Shown here in pieces: positions 26,064 through 34,869 of a stretch of 43,713 nt of DNA; the first letter of the stretch is position 1; every line of letters starts with the position of its first letter. The notes beneath the pieces were generated by a model. It saw only the letters and a list, made by a program, of their open reading frames with translations, searched no databases and had not been told where the DNA came from. The position numbers and the translations under genes were made by a program. The stretch lies in NCBI GenBank assembly GCA_964633715.1, contig CAZWHQ010000038.1, forward strand, positions 1 to 43,713, given 5' to 3'. The stretch is from JAUWVG01 sp964633715. Its GTDB lineage: Bacteria > Acidobacteriota > Aminicenantia > Aminicenantales > Aminicenantaceae.

Positions 26064-27582
26064 ATTGAATGTTCTCTCGGAAGATCCACACGACCAAAAA
26101 CTCCTCTCACAGGTCCATCCTTCCAGCTGGAATAATCCATATCCCGCTCCTCGATACAATCTGGTGGTTGTGGGCGCGGGTACAGCAGGATTGGTGGCAG
26201 CAGTGGGGGGAGCCAATCTGGGAGCTCGGGTTGCTTTGGTGGAACGGCAATTTTTAGGAGGAGATTGTCTGAATTTTGGATGTGTTCCTTCTAAAGCTAT
26301 TCTCCGCCCAACTCGAGTGGTAGGAGAAATATTAGCATCAAATGATCTGGGGTTGAATATCTCCCTCGATGATTTGGACATTGATTTTTCCAAGGTTATG
26401 GAACGCATGCGGCGGCTTAGGGCAGGGATAAGCTCTCATGATTCTGTAGAGCGGATGCAGTCTCTTGGAATTGATGTTTTTTTGGGAGAGGCTCAGTTTG
26501 TCGGGCAAAAGTCCTTGAAGGTCGGAACTGATACTCTTAATTTTAAAAAGGCTGTGATCGCCACTGGCGCACGTCCCGCTGTACCCCCTATTCCAGGGCT
26601 TTCCGCGGCGGGCTTTTTTACCAATGAATCTGTGTTCACTCTGACCGAACGCCCCGAAACACTCGTGGTCATAGGTGGAGGTCCGATCGGCTGCGAGCTC
26701 TCTCAGGCGTTCAATAGGCTGGGAGTAAAGGTAACTCTTATCCAGCGAAATGTCCAATTTTTGCCCCGAGAAGATCGAGATGCGGCCCAACTTCTGTTCG
26801 AAGTGTTCAAAAGGGAAAATATCAACTGTTTTCTGGGAGCTCATATCGAGAAGGTGACAAAGAGGGCAGGGAAAAAGGTCCTTCAACTTATCACCGAAGG
26901 GAAAAAGTCGGCAATCGAAGCCGATGAGATTCTGGTCGGGACCGGGAGAATCCCCAATGTGGAAGGATTGAATCTCCAAGCCGCTGGAGTGGCCTACGAC
27001 AAGAAAGGGATCAAGGTCAATTCCTTTCTGCAGACAACCAATCGGTGCATCTACGCTGCAGGCGATGTGTGTCTCGATTTAAAGTTCACTCATATGGCGG
27101 AGGCGGCGGCACGGATTGTCATTCAGAACGCTTTGTTTCTCAAAAGCAAAAGGATAAAATCGTTGATTGTTCCCAGGTGCACCTATACGGACCCTGAAAT
27201 CGCCCAAGTTGGATTGGCGGTAAAAGAGGCCGAAGAAAAAGATCTTCATGTGGAGACTTATATCCATTCATTTCAAAAAGTGGACAGGGCGATTTTGGAC
27301 GGAGAAGAAGAGGGGTATGTGAAGTTCCTCGTCAAAAAAGGAAAAGATAAAATCCTCGGCGCAACGGTTGTGGCCAAACACGCCGGCGAAATGATCAGTG
27401 AGATAACACTGGCAATGGTGTCCGGAAAAGGACTGAAAACCCTTGTCAATGTGATTCATCCCTATCCCACACAGTCAGAGGCGTTCAAGCGGGCTGCGGA
27501 GTTGTACTATGCCCACAAATTCAAACCTTTTTTCCAGCGGATTTTACGGAGATGGTTTGTCTGGAAGCGCCGAGGAAGTTGA
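26053..27582 (+). CDS. Mercuric-reductase-like FAD-dependent disulfide oxidoreductase
   Basis: The 509-residue flavoprotein has the FAD dinucleotide motif VVVGAGTAG (38-46), the redox disulfide C72-x4-C77 in GGDCLNFGCVPSKA and the NAD(P)H motif VVIGGGPIGCE. A second FAD contact is CIYAAGDV. The C-terminal dimer domain ends in VIHPYPTQSEAFKRAA, which supplies the class-I His-Pro pair. It belongs to the lipoamide dehydrogenase/MerA group. There is no N-terminal HMA metal-binding domain and no C-terminal vicinal Cys pair, so true mercuric reduction is unlikely. Its partner and substrate in this operon are unknown. The start overlaps the TVP38 gene. Confidence 0.85.
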   Translation: MKDRLNVLSEDPHDQKLLSQVHPSSWNNPYPAPRYNLVVVGAGTAGLVAAVGGANLGARVALVERQFLGGDCLNFGCVPSKAILRPTRVVGEILASNDLGLNISLDDLDIDFSKVMERMRRLRAGISSHDSVERMQSLGIDVFLGEAQFVGQKSLKVGTDTLNFKKAVIATGARPAVPPIPGLSAAGFFTNESVFTLTERPETLVVIGGGPIGCELSQAFNRLGVKVTLIQRNVQFLPREDRDAAQLLFEVFKRENINCFLGAHIEKVTKRAGKKVLQLITEGKKSAIEADEILVGTGRIPNVEGLNLQAAGVAYDKKGIKVNSFLQTTNRCIYAAGDVCLDLKFTHMAEAAARIVIQNALFLKSKRIKSLIVPRCTYTDPEIAQVGLAVKEAEEKDLHVETYIHSFQKVDRAILDGEEEGYVKFLVKKGKDKILGATVVAKHAGEMISEITLAMVSGKGLKTLVNVIHPYPTQSEAFKRAAELYYAHKFKPFFQRILRRWFVWKRRGS

Positions 27583-28871
27583 TGTGGCGCCGCAGATTGA
27601 TTGTTTTTACCCGCTTTCCTGAAGCCGGGAAGGTTAAAACCCGCCTATTGGACTCGCTTACTGAAAAAGAAACGGCTGCCGTCCATAAAAGAATGACCGA
27701 ACGGACGCTCCATTGGGCTGAAGCCTGTTTCCCTAAAAAACAAACCGACATCGAGGTCTGCTATGAGGGAGGAGACAAAAAACGGATGAAGGATTGGTTG
27801 GGCAGTAAGTATGACTATGCCTCTCAAGGTCCGGGGGATTTAGGCGAGCGGATGGGGGGGGCTTTCGAAAGAAATTTTGCACTGGGGATCGAATCCGTTG
27901 TCCTTATCGGAACAGATATCCCACAACTGACGGCTTTTCATGTCCGAATGGCCTTTAAAGCTTTGAAAAAGCATGATGTCGTGATTGCTCCGGTTCAAGA
28001 CGGGGGGTACTGCCTTATCGGAATGAAACAGCGTTTCCCCGAGTTGTTCAAATCGATCAACTGGGGAACGCGGTCCGTATTTACAGAGACGCTCAAACGT
28101 GCAAAAAATAGGAATTTGTCTGTTCATGTATTGGAACCTCTGCAGGATGTGGACAAAAGCGAAGATCTGGTCTTGTGGGAGAGAGTTGAGAATCAACATC
28201 TCTCCATAGTCATCCCCACCTTGAATGAGGAAAAAACAATCTTGCGTGTTTTGGACCAACTCAAAGACATGAAAAAGGGGGAAGTGATCGTGGCTGATGG
28301 GGGAAGTCATGACAGCACTGTTGAATTGGCAAAGAGATGGGGTGCGCAAGTCTGTCGCTCCAATGAGGGGAGAGGATCCCAACTCAATGCCGGCGCCTCG
28401 AAGGCAAGCGGGGATATTTTTCTCTTTTTGCACGCAGATACACAGCTCCCCCAAGGATTTGCGGGCCACATACGAAGACTCCTTTTGACTCCTGAGATTA
28501 TTGGGGGTGCGTTTTTAGTCAAACTTTGGCCCTCATCCCCCCTTTTAACGTGGATCGAAAAAACGATCAATTGGCGGACAAAAATATTCAAGCTTCCCTA
28601 CGGCGACCAGGCCTTTTTTGTGCGCGCCTCTGTCTTCCGGCAGATGAGGGGATTTGCTGAAATTCCATTGATGGAAGACGTGGAATTTATCCGGCGGTTA
28701 AAGAAGTGCGGAAAGATGGCGTTGATTTCAGATCCAGTGATCACGTCTTCGCGCTTATTCCTGCAGCGAGGGATTTTACGCACTACCCTAAAAAATAAAA
28801 TCATATTTTTCGGGTATATTCTCGGCGTCCCGCCCGAACGGCTGGCGCGGACGTACAGAAAACGGGATTGA
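27582..28871 (+). CDS. Fused TIGR04282/TIGR04283 glycosyltransferases
   Basis: The start at 27582 overlaps the previous stop in TGATG and has GAGGAAG upstream. Residues 1-195 match rSAM/selenodomain-associated transferase 1 (LIVFTRFPEAGKVKTRL, GTDIPQLTAFHV, PVQDGGYCLIG). Residues 205-429 match transferase 2, a GT2-fold enzyme (LSIVIPTLNEEKTI, VIVADGGSHDSTVEL, HADTQLP, GDQAFFVRASVF). These two transferases are usually separate neighbouring genes, so the fusion supports a joint step. In the arsenosugar model they would add or modify the sugar part. That is inference from neighbourhood, since the acceptor is unknown. It is the last gene of the four-gene coupled operon. Confidence 0.85.
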   Translation: MWRRRLIVFTRFPEAGKVKTRLLDSLTEKETAAVHKRMTERTLHWAEACFPKKQTDIEVCYEGGDKKRMKDWLGSKYDYASQGPGDLGERMGGAFERNFALGIESVVLIGTDIPQLTAFHVRMAFKALKKHDVVIAPVQDGGYCLIGMKQRFPELFKSINWGTRSVFTETLKRAKNRNLSVHVLEPLQDVDKSEDLVLWERVENQHLSIVIPTLNEEKTILRVLDQLKDMKKGEVIVADGGSHDSTVELAKRWGAQVCRSNEGRGSQLNAGASKASGDIFLFLHADTQLPQGFAGHIRRLLLTPEIIGGAFLVKLWPSSPLLTWIEKTINWRTKIFKLPYGDQAFFVRASVFRQMRGFAEIPLMEDVEFIRRLKKCGKMALISDPVITSSRLFLQRGILRTTLKNKIIFFGYILGVPPERLARTYRKRD

Positions 28872-28882
28872 CAATTCTCTCC

Positions 28883-28898
28883 AGAGCGGAAGGGCTCT
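28883..28898. terminator. Short bidirectional terminator candidate
   Basis: AGAGC (28883-28887) pairs with GCTCT (28894-28898) around a six-base loop, in the 28-bp gap between two convergent genes. A partly T-rich stretch (ATTATTT) follows on the plus strand. The stem is short, so this is only a candidate. Confidence 0.35.
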
Positions 28899-28899
28899 A

Positions 28900-29844
28900 T
28901 TATTTGATAACGACGGTGAGGAGAGGCCAGTCGTTGGTGCCGTCGTAATGGTCCGGATCCTTTTCCTGCTGAGAATTCCCATGGATATCGGTCGCCCGGA
29001 CATTAATGGCGTATTTTCCCGGCTGACGCAAAGTCAGCACCGCTTCCCAGAAAACCCAGACATGGTCGGCATCCATGCTTTTTATGATTTCGGCCTCTTT
29101 CCAGGTTCTTCCTTTGTTGGTGGTCACTTCCACTTTGGCGATCCGTGTTCCTCCAAAGGCCGCACCGCCGATCCTCAATTGATTTCCCCTGAGATTAATC
29201 CTTTTTTTGGGGAAAAATATCGTCGAATCCACGGCCATAGGAGGGGAACAGTCCCAGCCTCTTAGTTCCCAATAATCCTGTATCCCCTTTTTGAGCACAG
29301 TGATGGTTGTAATCCAGGCCGGCTGTTTGACGCCGTGGAAGCCGGGATTAAGGATGCGAAGAGGGAATCCATGCAGAGGGGGAATGGTTTCGCCGTTCAT
29401 GTATAGAGCGGCAAGGACATGATTGTTTTTGATTTGTTCGAGTGTGTGGGAAGCGAAATAACCGTCGGCCCCCTCGTAGCGAACGGCGGCCGCATTGTCG
29501 TCCAATCCCAGAGATGACAGGAAATCATAAAGCAAAAAACCCTTCCAGACAGCCGTGGAAAGCAGAGGTCCGTTTGGGGAATTACCGATACATTCAACAG
29601 TCAGAGGGAGTTCTTGCATGGGCAGTTCGTACAATTCCTCAAGGGTGTAACTCTTCGGATTTTGTATGGCACCGTTCACCTGAAGCCTATAGTTGTCTTC
29701 ATCGATCTTTGGAACTCTCCCGATGCGCGTGACGTAATAATCGTCATTTTTTGTGATATAATCCGGAAAATCCTCCGTTTCCCTTTGGCTGCTCATGCCT
29801 AAGAGCATGACCACAAGAGCCATCAAAAGGGCTTTTGATTTCAT
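28900..29844 (-). CDS. Sulfite-oxidase-family molybdopterin oxidoreductase
   Basis: The 314-residue protein has an N-terminal signal (ALLMALVVMLLGMSS) and the molybdopterin domain of the sulfite oxidase family. The molybdenum ligand is Cys85 in LTVECIGN. HGFPLRILNPGFHGVKQPAW is the pterin-binding block, and the C-terminal third (about 220-314; GTRIAKVEVTTNKGRTW) is the Mo-co dimerisation domain. This layout fits periplasmic sulfite dehydrogenase or YedY-type enzymes. There is no haem domain and no subunit gene nearby. The start has GGAGGGAGG upstream. It converges on the ArsS operon and a promoter is not obvious. The substrate could be sulfite or another S-oxide; sulfite release by nearby sulfatases is unlikely because they yield sulfate. 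Confidence 0.85.
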   Translation of the reverse strand: MKSKALLMALVVMLLGMSSQRETEDFPDYITKNDDYYVTRIGRVPKIDEDNYRLQVNGAIQNPKSYTLEELYELPMQELPLTVECIGNSPNGPLLSTAVWKGFLLYDFLSSLGLDDNAAAVRYEGADGYFASHTLEQIKNNHVLAALYMNGETIPPLHGFPLRILNPGFHGVKQPAWITTITVLKKGIQDYWELRGWDCSPPMAVDSTIFFPKKRINLRGNQLRIGGAAFGGTRIAKVEVTTNKGRTWKEAEIIKSMDADHVWVFWEAVLTLRQPGKYAINVRATDIHGNSQQEKDPDHYDGTNDWPLLTVVIK

Positions 29845-30034
29845 GGCCTCCCTCCTTCCTTCATGATTTTAGTATATTCTAACAGAACCTGATAAACAAG
29901 GGAGGTTGTGTCAAGGGATGTTTGAATCATCAAAAAACCGTTTCTATAACAAAGAGAATAGGTGCATAGCTCCATGGGCTCTATCAAACCTAAATAGGGA
30001 ATTTCGAATGCTTCATGTATCCGTATTCTCTGGG

Positions 30035-30160
30035 CATGATTGAAGAGGAAGTGGATCCACCTCGTAAACCTTGCGGATCACCCCGGCCCAACCTAGCCCC
30101 TGCCCAGCCTTTGGAAGGCACATAGGCCGGATCATTTTCAATGATGAGAGGAATCATCCT
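30035..30160 (-). pseudogene. IS91-type transposase remnant 1 (C-terminal zinc region)
   Basis: Read on the minus strand, the sequence gives LIIENDPAYVPSKGWAG and, after a frameshift, VIRKVYEVDPL. This matches the better preserved remnant at 39334-39592 (IIEDDQTPVPSKGWAEMIRKV) and the C-terminal region of IS91-family transposases. Only about 40 codons remain, and the zinc-binding CPxCGG motif is lost. The element ends 40 bp from a tRNA relic. The flanking 29845-30034 interval has no gene. Confidence 0.6.
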
Positions 30161-30199
30161 CTGCCTTATGAATCTTGCCCCCTGTCTTATAGAAGAACA

Positions 30200-30233
30200 G
30201 AACCAAAGACTTCTACCGTGTGCAAAAAGCACA
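30200..30233 (-). repeat. tRNA 3'-half relic, copy 2, with stem-loop
   Basis: It has the same core as copy 1, beginning at GAACC on the plus strand and lacking the acceptor part. The hairpin is TGTGC-AAAAA-GCACA (30219-30233). Relative to copy 1 both arms have changed together (a C and a G added opposite each other), so pairing is preserved. It is direct in orientation to the other copies. Confidence 0.65.
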
Positions 30234-30566
30234 AAAAAAGGGACGGAGGAAAATATAAGGAGTGACCTCTTTTGTACGTTGATATTTCTGGTCGCTAGGT
30301 TTTAGATATTTTTAGATATATTTGGATATTTTTCGATATTTCTGACGAATTTTGGGCACAATTTCTAAGAGTCAGATATAGAAATTATTTTTTGATAGGA
30401 GAAAATTTGTAATCCAAGGCAACTAAATCCTCTGGGGAAGTTTTGTGTTGTCTCGCGATACCGGACTTCAAAATAGCCGATTGAATTCACAGCTGATTTT
30501 CGGAGGGCTTTCAAAGGCGAGCTGAAAACATTTCGGTTGACGCTTACAAGTGCCTCTAAAACATCA
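30234..30566. other. Gene-free AT-rich att-like arm with ATATTT repeats
   Basis: No credible gene is present. At 30303-30342 four near-copies of GATATTTTT follow one another at 10-11-bp spacing. At 30330-30360 a block (TTTTCGATATTTCTGACGAA onward) closely matches 34159-34190, at the same 97-bp distance from its tRNA relic. Helical-period repeats beside an att-like core resemble integrase arm sites; this is inference. Confidence 0.45.
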
Positions 30567-31110
30567 GCCGCTTTTTTGCGCAGTACGCAGTTCTCGCATC
30601 AACTCAGACGGGCTTTTCCCAAAGTAACGCTTGAATTCCCGACTGAACTGAGAGGAGCTGTCATAGCCCACTTTGTTCGCGGCGATATAGGATTTCTTAT
30701 TATCCAATACCATTAAATTTTTTGCTTTGGCCATGCTGAGCCAGTGAAGAGAGGACCGGTGCCCAAAATTTGGGATTCTGTTTTGGACTGCAGGCATTTG
30801 ATCAACCTGTTCGTGGCATCCAACATGTCCTCATCTATAACGGCAAGGCCAAGCCCGTAGTGCAAGCCCTTTTGGTTGGTATTTTCGATCTCAAACTGAA
30901 GACCCATTCGGCCGGCATCGTTACAGAGACAACCATGTAATTGTTGGGATCGTATTGAAAGACATGATTTCCCAAGTAACCAATCTTACGACCTTGAGCA
31001 ACGATACAAATACCTGGATCGTAGACCAATGGCGTTCGGGGAATGGGTTATGTTGATTTAAAAAAGCGCACCCCATGGAGAAGCGATTCAGAAAAACCAC
31101 CATCCCAGAG
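30567..31110 (-). pseudogene. AraC-family regulator, decayed
   Basis: Read right to left, an AraC_N-type N-terminal domain begins with GVRFFKST and hits an in-frame TAA. It resumes with PRTPLVYDPGICIVAQGRK and continues through VFQYDPNNYMVVSVTMPAE. A frameshift follows, then an internal loss, and finally the second helix-turn-helix SYIAANKVGYDSSSQFSREF with KRYFGKSPSELMREL. At least one nonsense mutation, two frame changes and a deletion are present, so the gene is dead. Family members are about 290-310 residues. It lies upstream of and divergent from GH78, which it might once have regulated, but AraC_N regulators more often control detoxification or oxidoreductase genes. Confidence 0.75.
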
Positions 31111-31265
31111 AGTCTGAATACAAGGTTTGGAACTCAAAACTGGGCGCCTATAGCGCTTGCCGATGGCAAACTCCTGATCCGGGATCAAAGCCGGTCAATG
31201 TGTGTCAAAGTGGTGCAATAATTTGTTGAATGTTATAAAATAAAAGCACCGAAAGGGATATCACT

Positions 31266-33626
31266 ATGAAAAAATTCATAACAATTATTTCTCTTTTCAT
31301 TTTTGTATTATCCGCTAATGCCCAATTTGGAAGCGGGAATCAAAATTTCCAATGGGATGCAAGTTGGGTATGTGCCCCTGAATCAGGAGAGAATACGGCC
31401 GGCCTCTATTTGTTCAGAAAAACAATTTACTTGGAAACAGCCCCTCAAAAATTTGAAACCTACGTTTCTGCGGATAACCGTTATAAACTTTATGTCAATG
31501 AGACATTGGTTTCATTAGGTCCCGCCGTGGGAGATATTAAACACTGGAATTATGAAACAGTCGATCTTGCGCCCTATTTGAAACAGGGAGAAAATATTGT
31601 CTCGGCAGAAGTGTGGAACGAAGGAAATTTAAAACCCGTTTCCCAGTTTTCCTTCAGAACCGGTTTTATATTGCAGGGGACAACAGATGAGACCAAGACT
31701 TTAAACACAAACGAATCCTGGAAATGTATTGAGGATAAAAGTTATACGCCCGTGAGACAGAGTGTCCGTGGTTATTATGCCGCCGGAGCCGGAGATAAAA
31801 TTGATATGAACCTCCGGGTGAAAGGCTGGAAAACGGCCGGCTTTATTGACAGCAACTGGAAACAGGCGAAACCGATTTTTGAAAAGTCGGCAAGAGGCAT
31901 GGGATTTAATACAAGAGGCGGCTGGGCTTTAATCTCCTCCATAATCCCACAGATGGAAAGGACCACCCAAAGACTTGTCACAACACGAAAAACGGAAGGT
32001 GTTTCTGTCCCTTCATTTTTTCCTGCAAAGAAAGCAACATTGAGTATTCCTGCCGGCACAACGGCAAAAATCCTACTCGATCAATCCTTTCTCACCAACG
32101 CCTATCCCACTTTGATTTTTAGCGGTGGAAAAGACAGTCAAATTGTGATCACTTATGCCGAAGGGTTGTACGATGAGAATGGAGCCAAAAACAACAGGAA
32201 CGAGATAGAAGGCAAGACAATATCCGGGCGCCAGGATACGATTATTTCCAACGGTTCACAAAACCAGAATTTCACGACACTGAGCTGGAGAACCTACCGT
32301 TATGTTGAGATCAATGTTGAAACCAAAGATGCACCTCTGGTCATTGAAGATTTTTACGGGACATTCACGGGTTACCCCTTCGAAATGAACGCCAAATTGA
32401 ACTCCGAGATTGAAGAGTTGAATACAATAATGGAAATAGGCTGGCGGACAGCGAGATTGTGCGCCGTTGAAACCTATATGGATTGTCCCTATTATGAACG
32501 GCTGCAGTATATCGGTGATGCCAGAATTCAGATGATGGTTTCCTATTACAACAGCGGCGACGACCGTCTGGCCCAATATGCGCTCAACCTCTGGGACAAT
32601 TCCCGTCAAACCGATGGATACACCTTAAGCCGTTATCCCGACACACAAGGGCAGGTCATTCCGCCCTACTCACTCTGGCATGTGAGTGCCCTGTATGACT
32701 ACCTCATGTATGGAAAAGACAGGTCTTTTCTCAAAACGAAACTCCTAGGATCACGGCAGATTATGAATTACTTTATCAGTTATCTGGATGAGGACGGTTC
32801 GCTCAAAAATGTGCCCGGCTGGAATTTCATCGACTGGGTTCCCGGCTGGAGAAGCGGCACCGCTCCGGCGGCTGAGGATGGAAGCTCTTCTTTGATGGAC
32901 CTGCAGCTGCTGCTGGCTCTCCAGTCGGCAAGTGTTTTGGAAAAAACAATCGGTTTGTTGGATTACGCGGCACTTTATGAGAAAATTGCCAAAGAATTGG
33001 CCGTAACCATTCAGGATAAATACTGGGATGAAACGAGAAAGTTATTTGCCGATACCCCACAAAAGGATAAATTTTCTCAACATGCCAGCTCCCTGGCCAT
33101 TCTCGCCGGGTTGGTGGATGGTCACAAGGCCAATGAAATCGGAATATTGCTGTTATCGGATACTACACTTGCTCCCGCTTCCATATATTTTAAATATTAC
33201 CTTCATCTGGCTTTAGTCAAAGCCGGGATGGGCGACAACTATCTCGATTGGCTGGACATATGGCGCAAAAACATAAACCTTGGGATGACCACCTGGGGAG
33301 AAGATTCTGAAGTGGAAACCACCCGGTCCGATTGCCATGCCTGGGGTTCCAGCCCGAATATCGAGTTTTTCCGTATTGTTTTGGGGATCGAGAGTGATGC
33401 TCCATATTTTGAAAAAGTCAGAATTGAGCCGCACCTTGGATCCATTGAAAAAATCAGCGGAGAAATGCCCCATCCTGACGGTAAGATCTCTGTTGCGTAC
33501 GACCACTCAGGAGATAGGCTGAAGGCTGAAATCAGTTTGCCTGATGGGATTGCCGGAATATTAATCTGGAAAGGCAGGAGTTACGATTTAAAGGGCGGAT
33601 TAAATAAAATAGAATCCAGTTTATAA
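31266..33626 (+). CDS. GH78 alpha-L-rhamnosidase-like, secreted
   Basis: The 786-residue protein has a signal peptide ending in SANAQ (residue 20). The accessory beta-sandwiches come first (FETYVSADNRYKLYVNETLVS, the GH78 N-domain with SWRTYRYVEI further on). The (alpha/alpha)6 barrel follows with AVETYMDCPYYERLQYIGDAR, the equivalent of the DCPxRDER-GD catalytic block, and later DWVPGW and TTWGEDSEVETTRSDCHAWG. The C-terminal sandwich ends with the typical GHS-like DGKISVAYDHSG block. GH78 enzymes release alpha-L-rhamnose. It complements the two GH106 enzymes of the left cluster, but it lies 10 kb away on the other strand between two tRNA relics. A GAAAGGG ribosome site precedes the ATG. Confidence 0.88.
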   Translation: MKKFITIISLFIFVLSANAQFGSGNQNFQWDASWVCAPESGENTAGLYLFRKTIYLETAPQKFETYVSADNRYKLYVNETLVSLGPAVGDIKHWNYETVDLAPYLKQGENIVSAEVWNEGNLKPVSQFSFRTGFILQGTTDETKTLNTNESWKCIEDKSYTPVRQSVRGYYAAGAGDKIDMNLRVKGWKTAGFIDSNWKQAKPIFEKSARGMGFNTRGGWALISSIIPQMERTTQRLVTTRKTEGVSVPSFFPAKKATLSIPAGTTAKILLDQSFLTNAYPTLIFSGGKDSQIVITYAEGLYDENGAKNNRNEIEGKTISGRQDTIISNGSQNQNFTTLSWRTYRYVEINVETKDAPLVIEDFYGTFTGYPFEMNAKLNSEIEELNTIMEIGWRTARLCAVETYMDCPYYERLQYIGDARIQMMVSYYNSGDDRLAQYALNLWDNSRQTDGYTLSRYPDTQGQVIPPYSLWHVSALYDYLMYGKDRSFLKTKLLGSRQIMNYFISYLDEDGSLKNVPGWNFIDWVPGWRSGTAPAAEDGSSSLMDLQLLLALQSASVLEKTIGLLDYAALYEKIAKELAVTIQDKYWDETRKLFADTPQKDKFSQHASSLAILAGLVDGHKANEIGILLLSDTTLAPASIYFKYYLHLALVKAGMGDNYLDWLDIWRKNINLGMTTWGEDSEVETTRSDCHAWGSSPNIEFFRIVLGIESDAPYFEKVRIEPHLGSIEKISGEMPHPDGKISVAYDHSGDRLKAEISLPDGIAGILIWKGRSYDLKGGLNKIESSL

Positions 33627-34009
33627 CTAATCTGATCTATTCATAAATTTTAATAGAGAAGAAGGATTGGTTCGAGAATATCCAAAAATCTCAATACATG
33701 AGCGGCTGTGATTTTGCGTCCGTACTGAAGTTATAAATTTAGGATAAATACGATGATTTCTTCTCCTAAAGAGAGTCTTTATCCTGAACACACTAACTGG
33801 TTTTCCCGAAAACACAAGACACTCGCCTAAGCTTGAGCGCTAGACTATCTTTGGGTACCAAAAAATAGAGACGACACAAATTTACTCCCATTTGATAAGC
33901 GAGCATTTGAAAGATGTGTCTGACCACATGAAAATCGCTTTAGGCACAATGGATAAAAATAATCATCGAAAAAGCAGAGAAGCAAGGCAGGCTTTTTGGG
34001 GCAAAAGAA
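33627..34009. other. Gene-free interval between GH78 and tRNA relic 3
   Basis: I see no credible gene, RNA or strong terminator here. The only longer frame on the plus strand runs into the antisense tRNA relic and is spurious. Confidence 0.6.
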
Positions 34010-34063
34010 TGGTGGGCGATGCGGGATTTGAACCAGTGACTTCTACTGTGTGTAAAAGGCACA
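34010..34063 (-). repeat. tRNA 3'-half relic, copy 3, with stem-loop
   Basis: This is the most complete decayed copy. On the minus strand it reads GTAGAAGTC, T-loop GGTTCAAATCC, acceptor strand GCATCGCCCA and the CCA end. The T-stem has two mismatches. The hairpin TGTG-TAAAAGG-CACA (34049-34063) adjoins the anticodon side. There is no 5' tRNA half. Confidence 0.7.
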
Positions 34064-34300
34064 AAAAGAGGAAAAAGTAAATAAAATGATGGATTTTCCC
34101 TGTAATCAGTTGCGAATCAGACGTTTGGAATTCCGAAGCTTTTCGATATTTTTATGGATTTTTCGAGATTCTTGACAAATTTTGGTCACACTTTAATCAC
34201 AGTTTACTTAAATATGTCGTGAAATTTAACGACGTATTGTTCAACGGCTCTTCAACTCGTGCAACCTCTTCCTGGCATCCTCAAATTCAAGGAAGTAAGG
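34064..34300. other. Gene-free AT-rich arm, homologous to that of copy 2
   Basis: The block at 34159-34190 (TTTTTCGAGATTCTTGACAA onward, ending GGTCACA) matches 30330-30360 with few changes and lies at the same distance from its relic. No coding region is visible before the lipocalin stop at 34301. Confidence 0.5.
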
Positions 34301-34834
34301 CTAATCTCCGTTTGTTAAATTTATGCGCTTCCATATGAATCGCCGCTCTCTTGACGGAAGTGTAAGGATCAACCGATCACCGGTAAACTTAAAGAACCGT
34401 TTAGCACTAATGCCAACTTGTTTTGGAAATAAATGACCTCTCCGAAGATGGACAACAAAACCTTCCCTTTCATTCACTTCGTAGGTACCAAAGTAAGCGG
34501 TGTAGCCAATGATAACAGATCGTATCTCCTCCAAAGTCACTTCACCTGATGTTATACCCGGATGATCAACAGAAGGGCGGTTGAGGCCCAGGATTTGTAC
34601 CGCCATATTCCCGGCAGAATCATAAATAATAATGCCAATAGGATCAGGCCCAAACCTGCTGTCTTTGCAATGACTCCACTCTCCATTGGATTTCTGGATT
34701 TCGATCAACTCGAGTTCCCATGTTCCCACGAATCGATCACTTCCAGCCGTCATGCTTGCTGTGCCGAACATGCTATTCGATGAACTAAAAAAGACAATCA
34801 AAATGACCGCTCCAATTAACCGGATGTGATTCAT
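34301..34834 (-). CDS. Secreted lipocalin-like protein
   Basis: I choose the ATG at 34834, with GAGACGGGG upstream, over a TTG eight codons earlier. The 177-residue protein has a signal peptide and then the Lipocalin_5-type domain: FVGTWELELIEIQ, FGPDPIGIIIYDSAGNMAVQI, IIGYTAYFGTYEVNE, HLFPKQVGISAKRFFKF and LILTLPS. Members are small beta-barrels thought to bind hydrophobic ligands; in natural-product clusters some act near cyclases. It is the last gene of a five-gene minus-strand group of lipocalin-like and NTF2-fold proteins and is paralogous to 38392-38928. Ligand unknown. Confidence 0.8.
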   Translation of the reverse strand: MNHIRLIGAVILIVFFSSSNSMFGTASMTAGSDRFVGTWELELIEIQKSNGEWSHCKDSRFGPDPIGIIIYDSAGNMAVQILGLNRPSVDHPGITSGEVTLEEIRSVIIGYTAYFGTYEVNEREGFVVHLRRGHLFPKQVGISAKRFFKFTGDRLILTLPSRERRFIWKRINLTNGD

Positions 34835-34869
34835 CCCCGTCTCTTTGTTTGATAACAATTTGCGTTTGA

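Noticed and set aside
26053..27582. True mercuric reductase (merA) and a mer operon
   Set aside because: There is no HMA domain, no C-terminal Cys pair and no merR/merT/merP neighbours. The context is rSAM/selenodomain.
28297..28591. Short ORFs antisense or out of frame to the fused transferase
   Set aside because: The transferase frame carries all conserved motifs. The others are low-complexity translations of the same DNA.
30294..30345. CRISPR array or plasmid iterons in the ATATTT repeats
   Set aside because: The units are only 10-11 bp without spacers, and no cas or rep gene is near. Arm-type sites or simple AT-rich DNA fit better.
33892..34080. Plus-strand ORF ending GFEPVTSTVCKRHKKRKK, and the similar frame at 30071-30265
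   Set aside because: These are antisense translations of the tRNA relics (GGATTTGAACC is the antisense of a T-loop), not proteins.
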